Positions 8,192 through 16,330 of a stretch of DNA of 64,000 nt are shown piece after piece. The stretch comes from Pseudomonas sp. BSw22131 (lineage in GTDB: Bacteria; Pseudomonadota; Gammaproteobacteria; Pseudomonadales; Pseudomonadaceae), in contig NZ_CP113949.1 of the NCBI RefSeq assembly GCF_026810445.1, positions 2,604,001 through 2,668,000 of the forward strand, written 5' to 3'. Each line of letters begins with the position of its first letter. Within the stretch, counting starts at the first letter, position 1. The notes under the pieces are model-generated. The model was not told the DNA's origin and searched no databases. It worked only from the letters and a program-made list of their open reading frames with translations. Position numbers and translations under genes: made by a program.

Positions 8192-9292
8192 TCAGGCGAA
8201 CGTGGCGCCGCGTGTATTGACGAAAAGCGAGTACACCGAATGACTGCTGGCCATGAACAACCGGTTGCCTTCACGCCCGCCAAAGCACAGATTCGGGCAG
8301 CGTTCAGGCAATGAAATATGGCCGATGGCTTTGCCTTGAGGGTTGAAAACGCGCACACCGTCGAGCTTTTCGAGATCGGCTTTCGGGTCGCCATTGCCGC
8401 CCCAACCGCACCATACATTGCCGGCTTCGTCGCACTTGATGCCGTCCAGTGCCGCGTAATCCAGCCCTTCGATGTGCTTGCGTCTGGCGCCCAGGCTGCC
8501 GTCGTCATTCACCGTGATCGCCCAGACCAGTCGATTCGGTTTTGCCCGGCCTTCCACCACGTACAGGGTTTTCTCGTCCGGTGAGAAGCACAAGCCGTTA
8601 GGTCCGTTGAGGTCATCGATCACCCGTGTGACCGCGCCGCTCTCACCATCAATGCGATACACCGCGTGGGGCTGGGTGGGCGTGATTTCGTGGCCTTCGT
8701 AGTTGTTGCCGGTCTGGAACGGCGGGTCGGTGAACCAGATTGACCCGTCGCGCTTGCAGATCACGTCATTGGGCGAGTTGAAGGGCTTGCCCTCGTAACT
8801 GTCGGCCAGCACGGTAATCGTCCCATTAGGTTCGGTACGCGTGATGCGGCGGCCTTCGGAGGTGGTGGTCGAGCCCTCGCAGACGATCAACCGGCCTTGG
8901 CGATCCCGACACATGCCGTTGGAGAAGTTCGAGTTTTCCCGGTACACGGAGAACGTGCCGGTGATTTCGTCCCAGCGCATGATGCGGTTATTGGGAATGT
9001 CGCTGAGCAGCAAGTAACGACCATCGCCGATCCACACCGGGCCTTCTGCCCAGCGCATGCCGGTGGCGAGTTTTTCGACGCCGGCGTTGAAGATTCTCAG
9101 GTCCATGAAGCTGTCATCGAGAATCTGCACGAGCGGATCGGGATAACGTTGACTCAAGGGCTCGGCGGCATTGACCAGACGGGGGAGGGAGAGACCGCCC
9201 ACAGTGGCGAGGGTGGCAGAAACGGCGAGGGAGGTTTTCAGGAAATTGCGGCGACTGGCGCCTGGGAGAGGCTCAAGTAGCAAGGAATCCAT
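8192..9292 (-). CDS. Tat-exported SMP-30/gluconolactonase family protein
   Basis: The protein has 366 residues. A twin-arginine leader (R14-R15 in SRRNFLKTSLA, then a hydrophobic stretch to VNAAEP) is followed by a six-bladed beta-propeller of the SMP-30/gluconolaconase/LRE type, with the signature segments WAEGPVW, SDIPNNRIMRW, NGMCRDRQGRLIVCEG, NSPNDV and FSPDEKTLYVVE. Such enzymes hydrolyse sugar lactones in the periplasm using a divalent metal. The start was set at the ATG with GGAG upstream; an upstream extension runs through a repeat and is not credible. It lies just beyond a three-gene sugar/alcohol dehydrogenase operon on the same strand, which fits a lactone formed by oxidation and then opened. 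The pairing is inference. Confidence 0.85.
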   Translation of the reverse strand: MDSLLLEPLPGASRRNFLKTSLAVSATLATVGGLSLPRLVNAAEPLSQRYPDPLVQILDDSFMDLRIFNAGVEKLATGMRWAEGPVWIGDGRYLLLSDIPNNRIMRWDEITGTFSVYRENSNFSNGMCRDRQGRLIVCEGSTTTSEGRRITRTEPNGTITVLADSYEGKPFNSPNDVICKRDGSIWFTDPPFQTGNNYEGHEITPTQPHAVYRIDGESGAVTRVIDDLNGPNGLCFSPDEKTLYVVEGRAKPNRLVWAITVNDDGSLGARRKHIEGLDYAALDGIKCDEAGNVWCGWGGNGDPKADLEKLDGVRVFNPQGKAIGHISLPERCPNLCFGGREGNRLFMASSHSVYSLFVNTRGATFA

Positions 9293-9400
9293 CGAGGGAT
9301 CTCCGTTGATTATTGTTTTGATCGCGCGACAGTAATACCTTCTGATAAGACATCGTACAAGTACGGATTTCCCACGCGTCCGGGGGGCGAACCCCGGGGA

Positions 9401-9562
9401 TGCTTCTGCCCGGAGGGCGTAGGAGCGTGGCTTGCCCGCGATCTGCCGGGCACCGGCAGCAAATTCGGCAACTGTGCTCTGCCTGACACCGCGTCGAATG
9501 GTTTCACTGCCGGTGCCCGGCAGATCGTCGGCAAGCCGGACGCCTACGCCTTCGGCAGAAGC
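9401..9562. repeat. Long imperfect palindrome built from REP sequence
   Basis: Two arms of about 55-59 bp, starting GCTTCTGCC...GGCGTAGGAGCG and ending CTGCCGGGCACCGGCAG, are inverted copies separated by about 48 bp. The right arm ends GCCTACGCC-TTCGGCAGAAGC. It sits between the gluconolactonase and cytochrome genes. Confidence 0.75.
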
Positions 9563-9563
9563 G

Positions 9564-9601
9564 GCAAAAAAATGCCCGGTTCCATTGCTGGAACCGGGCA
9601 T
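9564..9601 (-). terminator. Terminator of the cytochrome c / GMC operon
   Basis: ATGCCCGGTTCC (9572-9583) pairs perfectly with GGAACCGGGCAT (9590-9601). On the minus strand it is followed by a seven-T run. It lies 25 bp past the stop of the cytochrome gene. Confidence 0.88.
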
Positions 9602-9626
9602 CTTTTCGCACTCACACCGCTACCGC

Positions 9627-10853
9627 TTATTTAGCCCGCAGATGCTCGCGCACATCCTTCACATCACTGCTGGACACGCCAGGCGCTGCGTTGCCCCAGG
9701 TATTGCGCACGTAGGTCAGCACGTCGGCGACGTTCTCGTCAGACAGGTTCCAGCCAAAAGCCGGCATTGCCGGAGCCGTCGGGGCAGCGTCCGTTGCGCC
9801 TGCGCGGCTGCCCGCCACCACCACGCGGATCATCGACGACGCATCGTGACTGTTGATCAGCGGCGCCATGGCGAGTTTTGGAAACAGACCTTCAACGCCT
9901 TCGCCGTTGGGCGTATGGCACGCCGAGCAGCGGTCGGCGTAGATCGCCTTGCCCGCGACCATGGCCGGATCGTTGGCGGCCAATGGCTTGGGCGCATCTG
10001 CGGGCTTGGCGCCGTCCTTGAGGTACACCGCGACCGCCATCAAGTCCTCGTCTTTCCAGTGCTGCGACGAGTGCTCGACTTCCTCGGCCATCGGCCCCGA
10101 GGCCACGTCGAAACGGTTAGCGCCGGTCTTCAGGTACTTGACGATGTCGCCTTCGGTCCACGCGCCAATGCCGTCGTGGGATCGGGCCGTAATGTTCGGC
10201 GCGACCCAGCCTTGCAGATTGGCACCGCCCAGGAACTGATCGTTCTTGTCGCCACCGGTCAGCCCTTTGGGCGTGTGGCAGGTGCCGCAGTGCCCCAGAC
10301 CCTCAACCAGATACGCGCCACGATTCCATTGCTGCGACTTGTCGGGGTGCGGTTTGAATTCGCCTTGGGTGAAGTTCAGCAGGTTCCAGCCGAGCAGGCT
10401 GGTGCGCACGTTGAACGGGAAGGGCAACTGGTTGGTTTCAACCTTGTTGTCCACCGCATCCACCGTTTGCAGATAGGCGAAAATCGCTTGATTGTCCTCA
10501 CGTCGCACCTTGGTGTAAGCCGTATACGGCATCGCGCCATAGAGCAACTTGCCGTCCAGACCGTGCCCTTTGGACATGGCGTTCTGGAAGTCCTCGGCAG
10601 TCCAGCGACCGATTCCGGTCACCGGGTCAGGCGTGATGTTGGCGCCTGCCAGCTTGCCGAACGGCGTATCGAGGATCACACCGCCCGAAAACAGCGGCTT
10701 GCCGGGCAAGGTATGGCACGCCGTGCAGTCGCCCAGCGTCGTCAGGTAACGACCTTTTTCCACCAGGTTGTAGGAGTCGGCGCCGGTTGCGGCGTGCGCC
10801 ATGTTCAGCGACAGCCCGATAACGCCCGCGCATACAGTCAGAAGCGTCTTCAT
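9627..10853 (-). CDS. Triheme cytochrome c subunit of a membrane/periplasmic dehydrogenase
   Basis: The protein has 408 residues with a signal peptide (cleavage near AHA-ATG) and three CxxCH heme c sites starting at C43, C189 and C309. This matches the cytochrome subunit of gluconate 2-dehydrogenase and of quinoprotein/GMC alcohol dehydrogenases, which takes electrons from the flavoprotein and hands them to ubiquinone or a terminal oxidase. The gene overlaps the end of the GMC gene by 4 bp (ATGA), so translation is coupled. It is the last gene of a three-gene operon closed by a strong terminator. The substrate remains unknown. Confidence 0.9.
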   Translation of the reverse strand: MKTLLTVCAGVIGLSLNMAHAATGADSYNLVEKGRYLTTLGDCTACHTLPGKPLFSGGVILDTPFGKLAGANITPDPVTGIGRWTAEDFQNAMSKGHGLDGKLLYGAMPYTAYTKVRREDNQAIFAYLQTVDAVDNKVETNQLPFPFNVRTSLLGWNLLNFTQGEFKPHPDKSQQWNRGAYLVEGLGHCGTCHTPKGLTGGDKNDQFLGGANLQGWVAPNITARSHDGIGAWTEGDIVKYLKTGANRFDVASGPMAEEVEHSSQHWKDEDLMAVAVYLKDGAKPADAPKPLAANDPAMVAGKAIYADRCSACHTPNGEGVEGLFPKLAMAPLINSHDASSMIRVVVAGSRAGATDAAPTAPAMPAFGWNLSDENVADVLTYVRNTWGNAAPGVSSSDVKDVREHLRAK

Positions 10854-12613
10854 ACGCTGATCATCTCCCCTGGACGCTTTAGGTAGCGGGTGCGAATCGC
10901 GTCGGCCGCCTTGAATGCCAATGCCGCCACGGTGCCGGTCGGGTTGTAGCCGGGGTTCTGCGGGAAGGCCGAGGAGCCGACCACGAACAGGTTCGGCACG
11001 CCCCAGACTTGCAGGTGCTTGTTCACCGAACTGGTCTTGGGGTCTGCGCCCATGATGAAACCGCCCACGATGTGCGAGGACTGATACGGCGCGCTGTTCC
11101 AGTGGCCCGTCTGAGCGCTGGGGACCATTTGCCGAGGGTTCATGCTCTTGGCGATTTCACCGACCTTGGACGTCACGTAGGCGGCCATCTTGCGGTCGTT
11201 CTCCGGGAAATCGAAGGTGATGCGCAGCAGCGGTCGTCCCAGCGGATCCTTGTAGGTTGGATCCAGCGACAGGTAGTTGGTGCGTGTCGAGTAGCTGCTG
11301 GCTTCGCAACCGATCGACATCGTGCTGGCGTAGTTGTCGACGGTGGCTTTCTTCCAGGCCGACCCCCAGGCCGGTGTGCCCGGTGGGACAGGACGCGCGT
11401 CAATCGGTGCCGCGCCAATCGGTGTCACACGGGTGCTGCCACCGCCCACGAACCCCAGACCTGAGTGGTCGAAGTTGTCGTTGTTGAACTCGTCGATGCC
11501 CATGCCAATGGCGCCGCCACCGATGAATGGGTTGAAGTTCTTGTCGTCGAAAAACATCTTCACGCTGTTGGCCGTCTGGTACGCATAGTTGCGGCCCGTA
11601 GTGCCAGTATTCGTCACCGGATCGTACGGCTGGCCCACGCCGGACAGCAGCATCAGGCGCACGTTTTCGAAGATGAACGCGCTGATCACCACCAGGTCGG
11701 CCGGCTGCTCGTATTCATCACCGTTGCTGTCCATGTAGACGATGCCGGTGGCCTTGGAGCCGGTGTTGTCCATCACCACGCGAATCACTTCGCAGTTGGT
11801 TTTGGCGGTGAAGTTGGGCTTGCGAATCAGTACCGGCAAAACGGTGGTGATGGCGCTGGCCTTGGAATAGTTGGCGCAGCCGTAGTTGGTGCAGAAACCA
11901 CAGAAGGTGCAGGCGCCCATTTTCACGCCCAGGGAGTTGGTGTAAGCGCGGGATACCAGCGCCGACGGCACCGGGAACGGCTTGTAACCAAGGTTTTTCG
12001 CGGCTTCGGCAAACAGCGTCGGCGCATAGGTCTGGGCGGTTGGCGGGTTGGGGTATTCCTCGGAACGCGCGCCCTCGAAGGTGTTGCCGCCTTCCTGGAT
12101 CACGCCCTTGATGTTGCCGGCCTTGCCCGACACACCGGCCAGCTTGTCGAACTTGGTGTAGTGCGGCTCCATTTCTTCCCAGGTCGTGCCCCAGTCCTGC
12201 AGCGTCAATTCGGGGGACAATTCCTTGCCGTAGCGCTCGCTCAAATAACTGTGCAGACGGAACTCATTGGGCTGAAAGCGAAAGGAAATCCCGGCCCAGT
12301 GATTACCGGCGCCACCTGTACCGTTGCCAGGGTGAAACGAGCCCCATGTGCGCATCGGCAGTGCGGTTTCGGTCACGCTGTTGCGCATGGTCGTGGTGTT
12401 CTGTTTTGTGCGCAGCATCAGTTCCTGACGACGCGAGTAGCGCAGTTCGTCAGTGGCGGAAGCAAGGTTGAAATCGGTGGCGGTGTCGCGCCAGGGGCCG
12501 CGTTCAAAGCCGATGACCTTCAAGCCTTCGTCGGCGAGTTCATTGGCGATGATCGATCCGGCCCAGCCGAGCCCGACAACCACGACGTCCGTGGAGGGTA
12601 GTTTTTTGGCCAT
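10850..12613 (-). CDS. GMC-family FAD dehydrogenase, catalytic subunit (three-subunit complex)
   Basis: The protein has 587 residues. It begins with the FAD-binding GLGWAGSIIANELADEG motif, carries a GTGGAGNHWAG segment, and ends with the GMC C-terminal block (SSHIVGG, then VVGSSAFPQNPGYNPTGTVAA). It has no signal peptide, so Tat export together with the upstream subunit 3 is expected. C235, C238, C241 and C246 form a cysteine cluster like the iron-sulfur site of FAD glucose dehydrogenases, but with an extra cysteine and C-x4-C at the end. It is most like the gluconate 2-dehydrogenase flavoprotein, which makes 2-ketogluconate in the periplasm. Whether gluconate is its true substrate cannot be decided here. 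Confidence 0.87.
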   Translation of the reverse strand: MAKKLPSTDVVVVGLGWAGSIIANELADEGLKVIGFERGPWRDTATDFNLASATDELRYSRRQELMLRTKQNTTTMRNSVTETALPMRTWGSFHPGNGTGGAGNHWAGISFRFQPNEFRLHSYLSERYGKELSPELTLQDWGTTWEEMEPHYTKFDKLAGVSGKAGNIKGVIQEGGNTFEGARSEEYPNPPTAQTYAPTLFAEAAKNLGYKPFPVPSALVSRAYTNSLGVKMGACTFCGFCTNYGCANYSKASAITTVLPVLIRKPNFTAKTNCEVIRVVMDNTGSKATGIVYMDSNGDEYEQPADLVVISAFIFENVRLMLLSGVGQPYDPVTNTGTTGRNYAYQTANSVKMFFDDKNFNPFIGGGAIGMGIDEFNNDNFDHSGLGFVGGGSTRVTPIGAAPIDARPVPPGTPAWGSAWKKATVDNYASTMSIGCEASSYSTRTNYLSLDPTYKDPLGRPLLRITFDFPENDRKMAAYVTSKVGEIAKSMNPRQMVPSAQTGHWNSAPYQSSHIVGGFIMGADPKTSSVNKHLQVWGVPNLFVVGSSAFPQNPGYNPTGTVAALAFKAADAIRTRYLKRPGEMISV

Positions 12614-12619
12614 GTGGAA

Positions 12620-13366
12620 TTAACCCTTCTTGTTCCAGGCGGAGCTGCCGATGATGTAAAGCGGCACGAGGTCGAGCTTCTGGTTATGCAGCGCGATGTA
12701 GTCGCGGTAGTCATACCGGGCACCCGGGAAACCGATCATTTTCCAGGAGACCATCTCGCGATTGCCGCCGTAGATCGGGTCGGCAAAGAAGCCTTCCATC
12801 GTGTTGGAAAGCACTTGCTGGAAGAACAGCTTGGCGTCGATGCCCTCCAGCGCGATATCGCCTTTTTCAAGGCCGGTCAGCACCGTGTCCTGCTCTTCGG
12901 GGCTCAGGGCGTTGAAGGCTTTCTGGAAGGTTTTTTGGGTGTACGTGGCCAGGCCTGCAAGGCCCAGTCGGTAGCGCTCGCGCGGCACCAGCGGCGATTG
13001 ATCGCCTTGCATCTGCGTGCCAGCGGCGAAGGGGCCTTGCATGTACAAGCGGTCAAACGTGCCGTACTCGCCTGCCAGTTGCCGGTCGATGAACACCGCG
13101 CAACCCGCGTCCTTGCCACTGACGCTCAGGTCGTCGGCTGGGATCAGCCGCGCAACGATGGCCTCGACGGCGCTCGCTTCATCGGCCGTGAAAAACTGCC
13201 ACCCCGGCGTCTCATAGTGCATCGGGCCGTTGTGGTCGAAGGGCACCCAGTCAGGGACGCTGGTCAGGGTCGCGGCCTTGGCGGTCGCGGCGCCCACAAC
13301 GGCGAGGGACGTTGCGGAAGACACCAGCAACTGCCTGCGAGTGAGGCCTTTGGGTTTATCGGTCAT
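12620..13366 (-). CDS. Gluconate 2-dehydrogenase subunit 3 family protein with Tat signal
   Basis: The protein has 248 residues with a twin-arginine leader (R10-R11 in GLTRRQLLVSSATS, AxA near AKA-ATL), followed by the helical domain typical of this family (EASAVEAIVARLIPADD at its start). It is the first gene of the operon, separated by 6 bp from the GMC gene. Its role is to fold with the flavoprotein and carry it across the inner membrane. It is longer than the 186-residue paralogue near the left edge, so the two complexes are related but not recent duplicates. Confidence 0.85.
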   Translation of the reverse strand: MTDKPKGLTRRQLLVSSATSLAVVGAATAKAATLTSVPDWVPFDHNGPMHYETPGWQFFTADEASAVEAIVARLIPADDLSVSGKDAGCAVFIDRQLAGEYGTFDRLYMQGPFAAGTQMQGDQSPLVPRERYRLGLAGLATYTQKTFQKAFNALSPEEQDTVLTGLEKGDIALEGIDAKLFFQQVLSNTMEGFFADPIYGGNREMVSWKMIGFPGARYDYRDYIALHNQKLDLVPLYIIGSSAWNKKG

Positions 13367-14021
13367 TCAGGGCTCCTGCGAGCGCGCGCTTCCACGGGCC
13401 ATAGGCATAGCCACCCGTTTACAGGTTGCGTCATCGCGGTTATTTCACGGTTGTGTGCTCGACAGCTAAACAGGGCGAGCGAATCCATTTCAGGCGGGGT
13501 GTGACATTGGGTCTCTGGCGAACCAGCAGGAGGAGGGCGCACGCTGGGCGGGAGCTTTCCTTGGCCTTGATCATCTTTTCCACGCGTCGGGCAATGATAG
13601 ATGTGTTGCTAACGATTGCAGTGTACGGATTTAGTAATTCACTGTTGCAGATCAGACAACAGTGGCATTTTCTCGCTGATTGCCATTCGGCCCGGCGCTG
13701 GTTGCAAGAGGTCCGAAGATGTCCATACCCAGGCCTTGTATGTCGGATGCTGCTTAATGTTTAAGTCGGTGTTATCACTGAGATGCATGTTGCGGCATGT
13801 TTTTTATGGCTAATTGCCTGGTGATTGTACTGATTTCAAGCAACAAAAAAATCACTGTCCTTTTGCGTTCAACCCAGCGAGCAGGGCTTACCTGACAGGA
13901 TTTTCATGAAGATGGCGCCATTGGCACGGCTGGATCTTGGTATCTTGCACGCCATTTATTCCCTCTGATCTTCACTGGCCGCTCTCCTGCGCCGCTCAAA
14001 TGTCACCGAGAAGCTGTAGAA
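13367..14021. other. 655-bp intergenic region without a supported gene
   Basis: The gap between the divergently read dehydrogenase operon and the PBP2 gene holds both promoters. The stretch from about 13590 to 13870 is more AT-rich than its surroundings. Short open frames here have no Shine-Dalgarno sequence and poor third-position GC, so I do not call a protein. No clear hairpin terminator or REP element was seen. Confidence 0.5.
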
Positions 14022-15956
14022 ATGCCCGATCCCATACCGTTGAAGGACCACGAAAAAGAAACCCGGCTGGTCAACAAGCGGTTGATCGCTTGCGCTCTGT
14101 TCGTGGCGATACTCAGCGCGGCACTGGTCTGCCGGATGTACGTCCTTCAAGTTACCGAATTCGCTTATCACTCGACCATTTCTGAAAACAACCGCGTGCA
14201 CGTGCTGCCCATTCCTCCAGAGCGCGGGCTGATTTACGACCGAAACGGCGTCATCCTCGCCGATAACCGCCCCAGTTTTAACCTGACCATGACCCGCGAG
14301 CGCGCGGGCGACTGGCATGAAGTCATCGACACCCTGATGGGCATTCTCAAGCTGCCGGACGAGGACCGCATCGTCTTCGACAAGGCGATGAAAAACTCCC
14401 CCCATCGCTTTGTGCCGGTCACGTTGCTGTATGAACTGACCGAGGAGCAGATTGCCTTGCTGGCGGTTAACCAGTTCCGCTTGCCGGGCCTGGACGTCGA
14501 GGCGCAGTTTGTCCGCCATTACCCGCTGGGCGTGCATTTTGCGCACTCCATCGGTTACGTGGGCCGGATCAACGAGAAAGAATCCAACCAACTGGATCAG
14601 GTGGAATACCGGGGCACGCAGTCCATCGGCAAGACCGGTATCGAGCGCTTTTACGAGAATGAACTGCACGGCCATGTCGGCTACGAAGAGGTCGAGACCA
14701 ACGCTCAGGGTCGTGTGCTGCGGGTGCTCAAGCACACCGATCCGGTGGCTGGCAAAAACATTGTGCTGAGCCTGGACATCAAGTTGCAGGAAGCCGCCGA
14801 GGAAGCGCTGGGGGACCGTCGCGGTTCAGTGGTGGCGCTCGACCCTGAAACCGGTGAAGTGCTGGCAATGGTCAGCAAGCCGAGTTTCGACCCGAACCTG
14901 TTCGTCACCGGCATCAGCTTCAAGGAATACTCGGCGTTGCGCGACTCGGTCGACCGCCCACTGTTCAACCGGGTGCTGCGCGGTCTTTATGCACCGGGCT
15001 CGACCATCAAGCCGGAAGTGGCGATTGCCGGGCTCGACAGCGGGGTGGTCACGCCATCCACACGGGTGTTCGACCCCGGGTATTTCCAGTTGCCGGATTT
15101 CGATCATAAATACCGTAACTGGAACCACAGCGGCGATGGCTGGGTGGATCTGAACGCGGCGATCATGCGGTCCAACGACACCTATTTTTATGACCTGGCA
15201 CACAAGCTGGGCATCGACCGCATGCACGATTACCTGACCATGTTCGGCATCGGCCAGAAGGTGTCGCTGGACATGTTCGAAGAGTCAGCGGGCCTGATGC
15301 CGTCCAAGGAATGGAAGCGCGCGACCCGCCGTCAGGCCTGGTTCCCCGGCGAAACCGTGATCCTCGGTATTGGCCAGGGTTATATGCAGGTCACGCCGCT
15401 TCAACTGGCGCAGGCTACGTCGTTGATCGCCAGCAAAGGCGTGTGGAATCGCCCGCACCTGGCGAGGACTGTTGGCGGCGTCGCGCCACTGGATGAACAC
15501 CCGATGCCCAACATCGTGCTGCACGACCCCCGCGAGTGGGATCAGGTCAACAACGGCATGCAGTCAGTGATGCATGATCCGCGAGGCATTGCCCGCGCCG
15601 CCGCACAGGGCGCGCAATACCGCATTGCCGGCAAGAGCGGCACCGCGCAAGTGGTCGCGATCAAGCAGGGCGAACGCTACAACCGCGACAAGACACTGGA
15701 ACGTCACCGCGACAACGCCCTGTTCGTGGGCTTCGCGCCGGCAGCGCACCCGAAAATCGTGGTGTCGGTGATGATCGAAAACGGCGAGGCGGGCGGTCGT
15801 GTGGCTGGGCCGGTGGTGCGGCAGATCCTCGATGCCTGGTTACTGGATGCCGATGGTCATCTCAAACAGCAATACGCGACGCCCGACAGCCCGCCAGTCA
15901 ATCCGAAGCAGCAGTTCGCGACACCGGTGAAGGCGGCCGGCGACCCGCACGTATAG
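14022..15956 (+). CDS. mrdA: Penicillin-binding protein 2 paralogue (peptidoglycan transpeptidase)
   Basis: The protein has 644 residues: a short cytoplasmic tail, one membrane anchor (about residues 20-40), a pedestal domain with the R-G-x-I-Y-D-R-N motif (PERGLIYDRNG), and a transpeptidase domain. The catalytic set is complete: S327-T-I-K330, S384-N-D386 (the SxD form of E. coli PBP2) and K538-S-G. PBP2 cross-links peptidoglycan along the cell side wall together with RodA. The usual neighbours (rodA, mltB, rlpA, dacA) are absent, so this is an orphan second copy of the kind seen in several Pseudomonas genomes. The C terminus is extended by about 30 polar, proline-containing residues. Function as a true PBP2 is likely; why there are two copies is unknown. 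Confidence 0.92.
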   Translation: MPDPIPLKDHEKETRLVNKRLIACALFVAILSAALVCRMYVLQVTEFAYHSTISENNRVHVLPIPPERGLIYDRNGVILADNRPSFNLTMTRERAGDWHEVIDTLMGILKLPDEDRIVFDKAMKNSPHRFVPVTLLYELTEEQIALLAVNQFRLPGLDVEAQFVRHYPLGVHFAHSIGYVGRINEKESNQLDQVEYRGTQSIGKTGIERFYENELHGHVGYEEVETNAQGRVLRVLKHTDPVAGKNIVLSLDIKLQEAAEEALGDRRGSVVALDPETGEVLAMVSKPSFDPNLFVTGISFKEYSALRDSVDRPLFNRVLRGLYAPGSTIKPEVAIAGLDSGVVTPSTRVFDPGYFQLPDFDHKYRNWNHSGDGWVDLNAAIMRSNDTYFYDLAHKLGIDRMHDYLTMFGIGQKVSLDMFEESAGLMPSKEWKRATRRQAWFPGETVILGIGQGYMQVTPLQLAQATSLIASKGVWNRPHLARTVGGVAPLDEHPMPNIVLHDPREWDQVNNGMQSVMHDPRGIARAAAQGAQYRIAGKSGTAQVVAIKQGERYNRDKTLERHRDNALFVGFAPAAHPKIVVSVMIENGEAGGRVAGPVVRQILDAWLLDADGHLKQQYATPDSPPVNPKQQFATPVKAAGDPHV

Positions 15957-15983
15957 CGCAGGTATTACTGCCCTGGCAGGGCC

Positions 15984-16072
15984 TGTGGGAGCGGACCGGT
16001 CGCGAACGATAGGGGCTCCCCCAGGGGGATGTGTCGGATGACCAATGTCTTTGCGGACAGGTCCGCTCCCAC
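15984..16072. repeat. REP pair (GGAGCGGACCGGTCGCG type)
   Basis: TGTGGGAGCGGACCGGTCGC is mirrored by TTGCGGACAGGTCCGCTCCC. It lies immediately after the PBP2 stop codon and could act as an mRNA 3'-end hairpin. Confidence 0.8.
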
Positions 16073-16191
16073 TTCCTTGCTTGTGAAGGTTGATCCGGGC
16101 GACAAGCACATCCGTTCAATCACTGAACTGTGCAGGGTGGTACTTGTCGATTTGAGACAACGCTCGTTACCTGGCTGATTATTGAAGTCCT

Positions 16192-16278
16192 TGTAGGCGC
16201 TGACGAGCAACGCGAGGCTGCGATGAGTTTTGCCTGACACCGCAATCGCAGCCTCGCATGGGATCGTCAGCTCCTACA
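16192..16278. repeat. Copy 2 of the CTGACGAGC / CTCGTCAG palindromic repeat
   Basis: An 87-bp palindromic element: TGTAGGCGCTGACGAGC, then GCGAGGCTGCGAT, a central TTTTGCCTGACAC, then ATCGCAGCCTCGC and GATCGTCAGCTCCTACA. It is nearly identical to the copy at 30571. It ends 52 bp before the poxB start codon. Confidence 0.8.
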
Positions 16279-16330
16279 GGGTATGCACCAGCCCCGAGCG
16301 CGAACCCGCATCGACAAGGAACCCAACCCC

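Noticed and set aside
9432..10886. Long open frame (484 codons) on the plus strand opposite the cytochrome c gene
   Set aside because: The opposite strand encodes three heme motifs and a signal peptide. The plus-strand product has no recognisable domain; such frames are common opposite GC-rich genes.
11465..12601. 378-codon open frame opposite the GMC dehydrogenase gene
   Set aside because: The opposite strand carries the complete GMC motifs.
13436..13764. Small open frames in the gap before the PBP2 gene
   Set aside because: No ribosome-binding site, no coding bias, no family resemblance.
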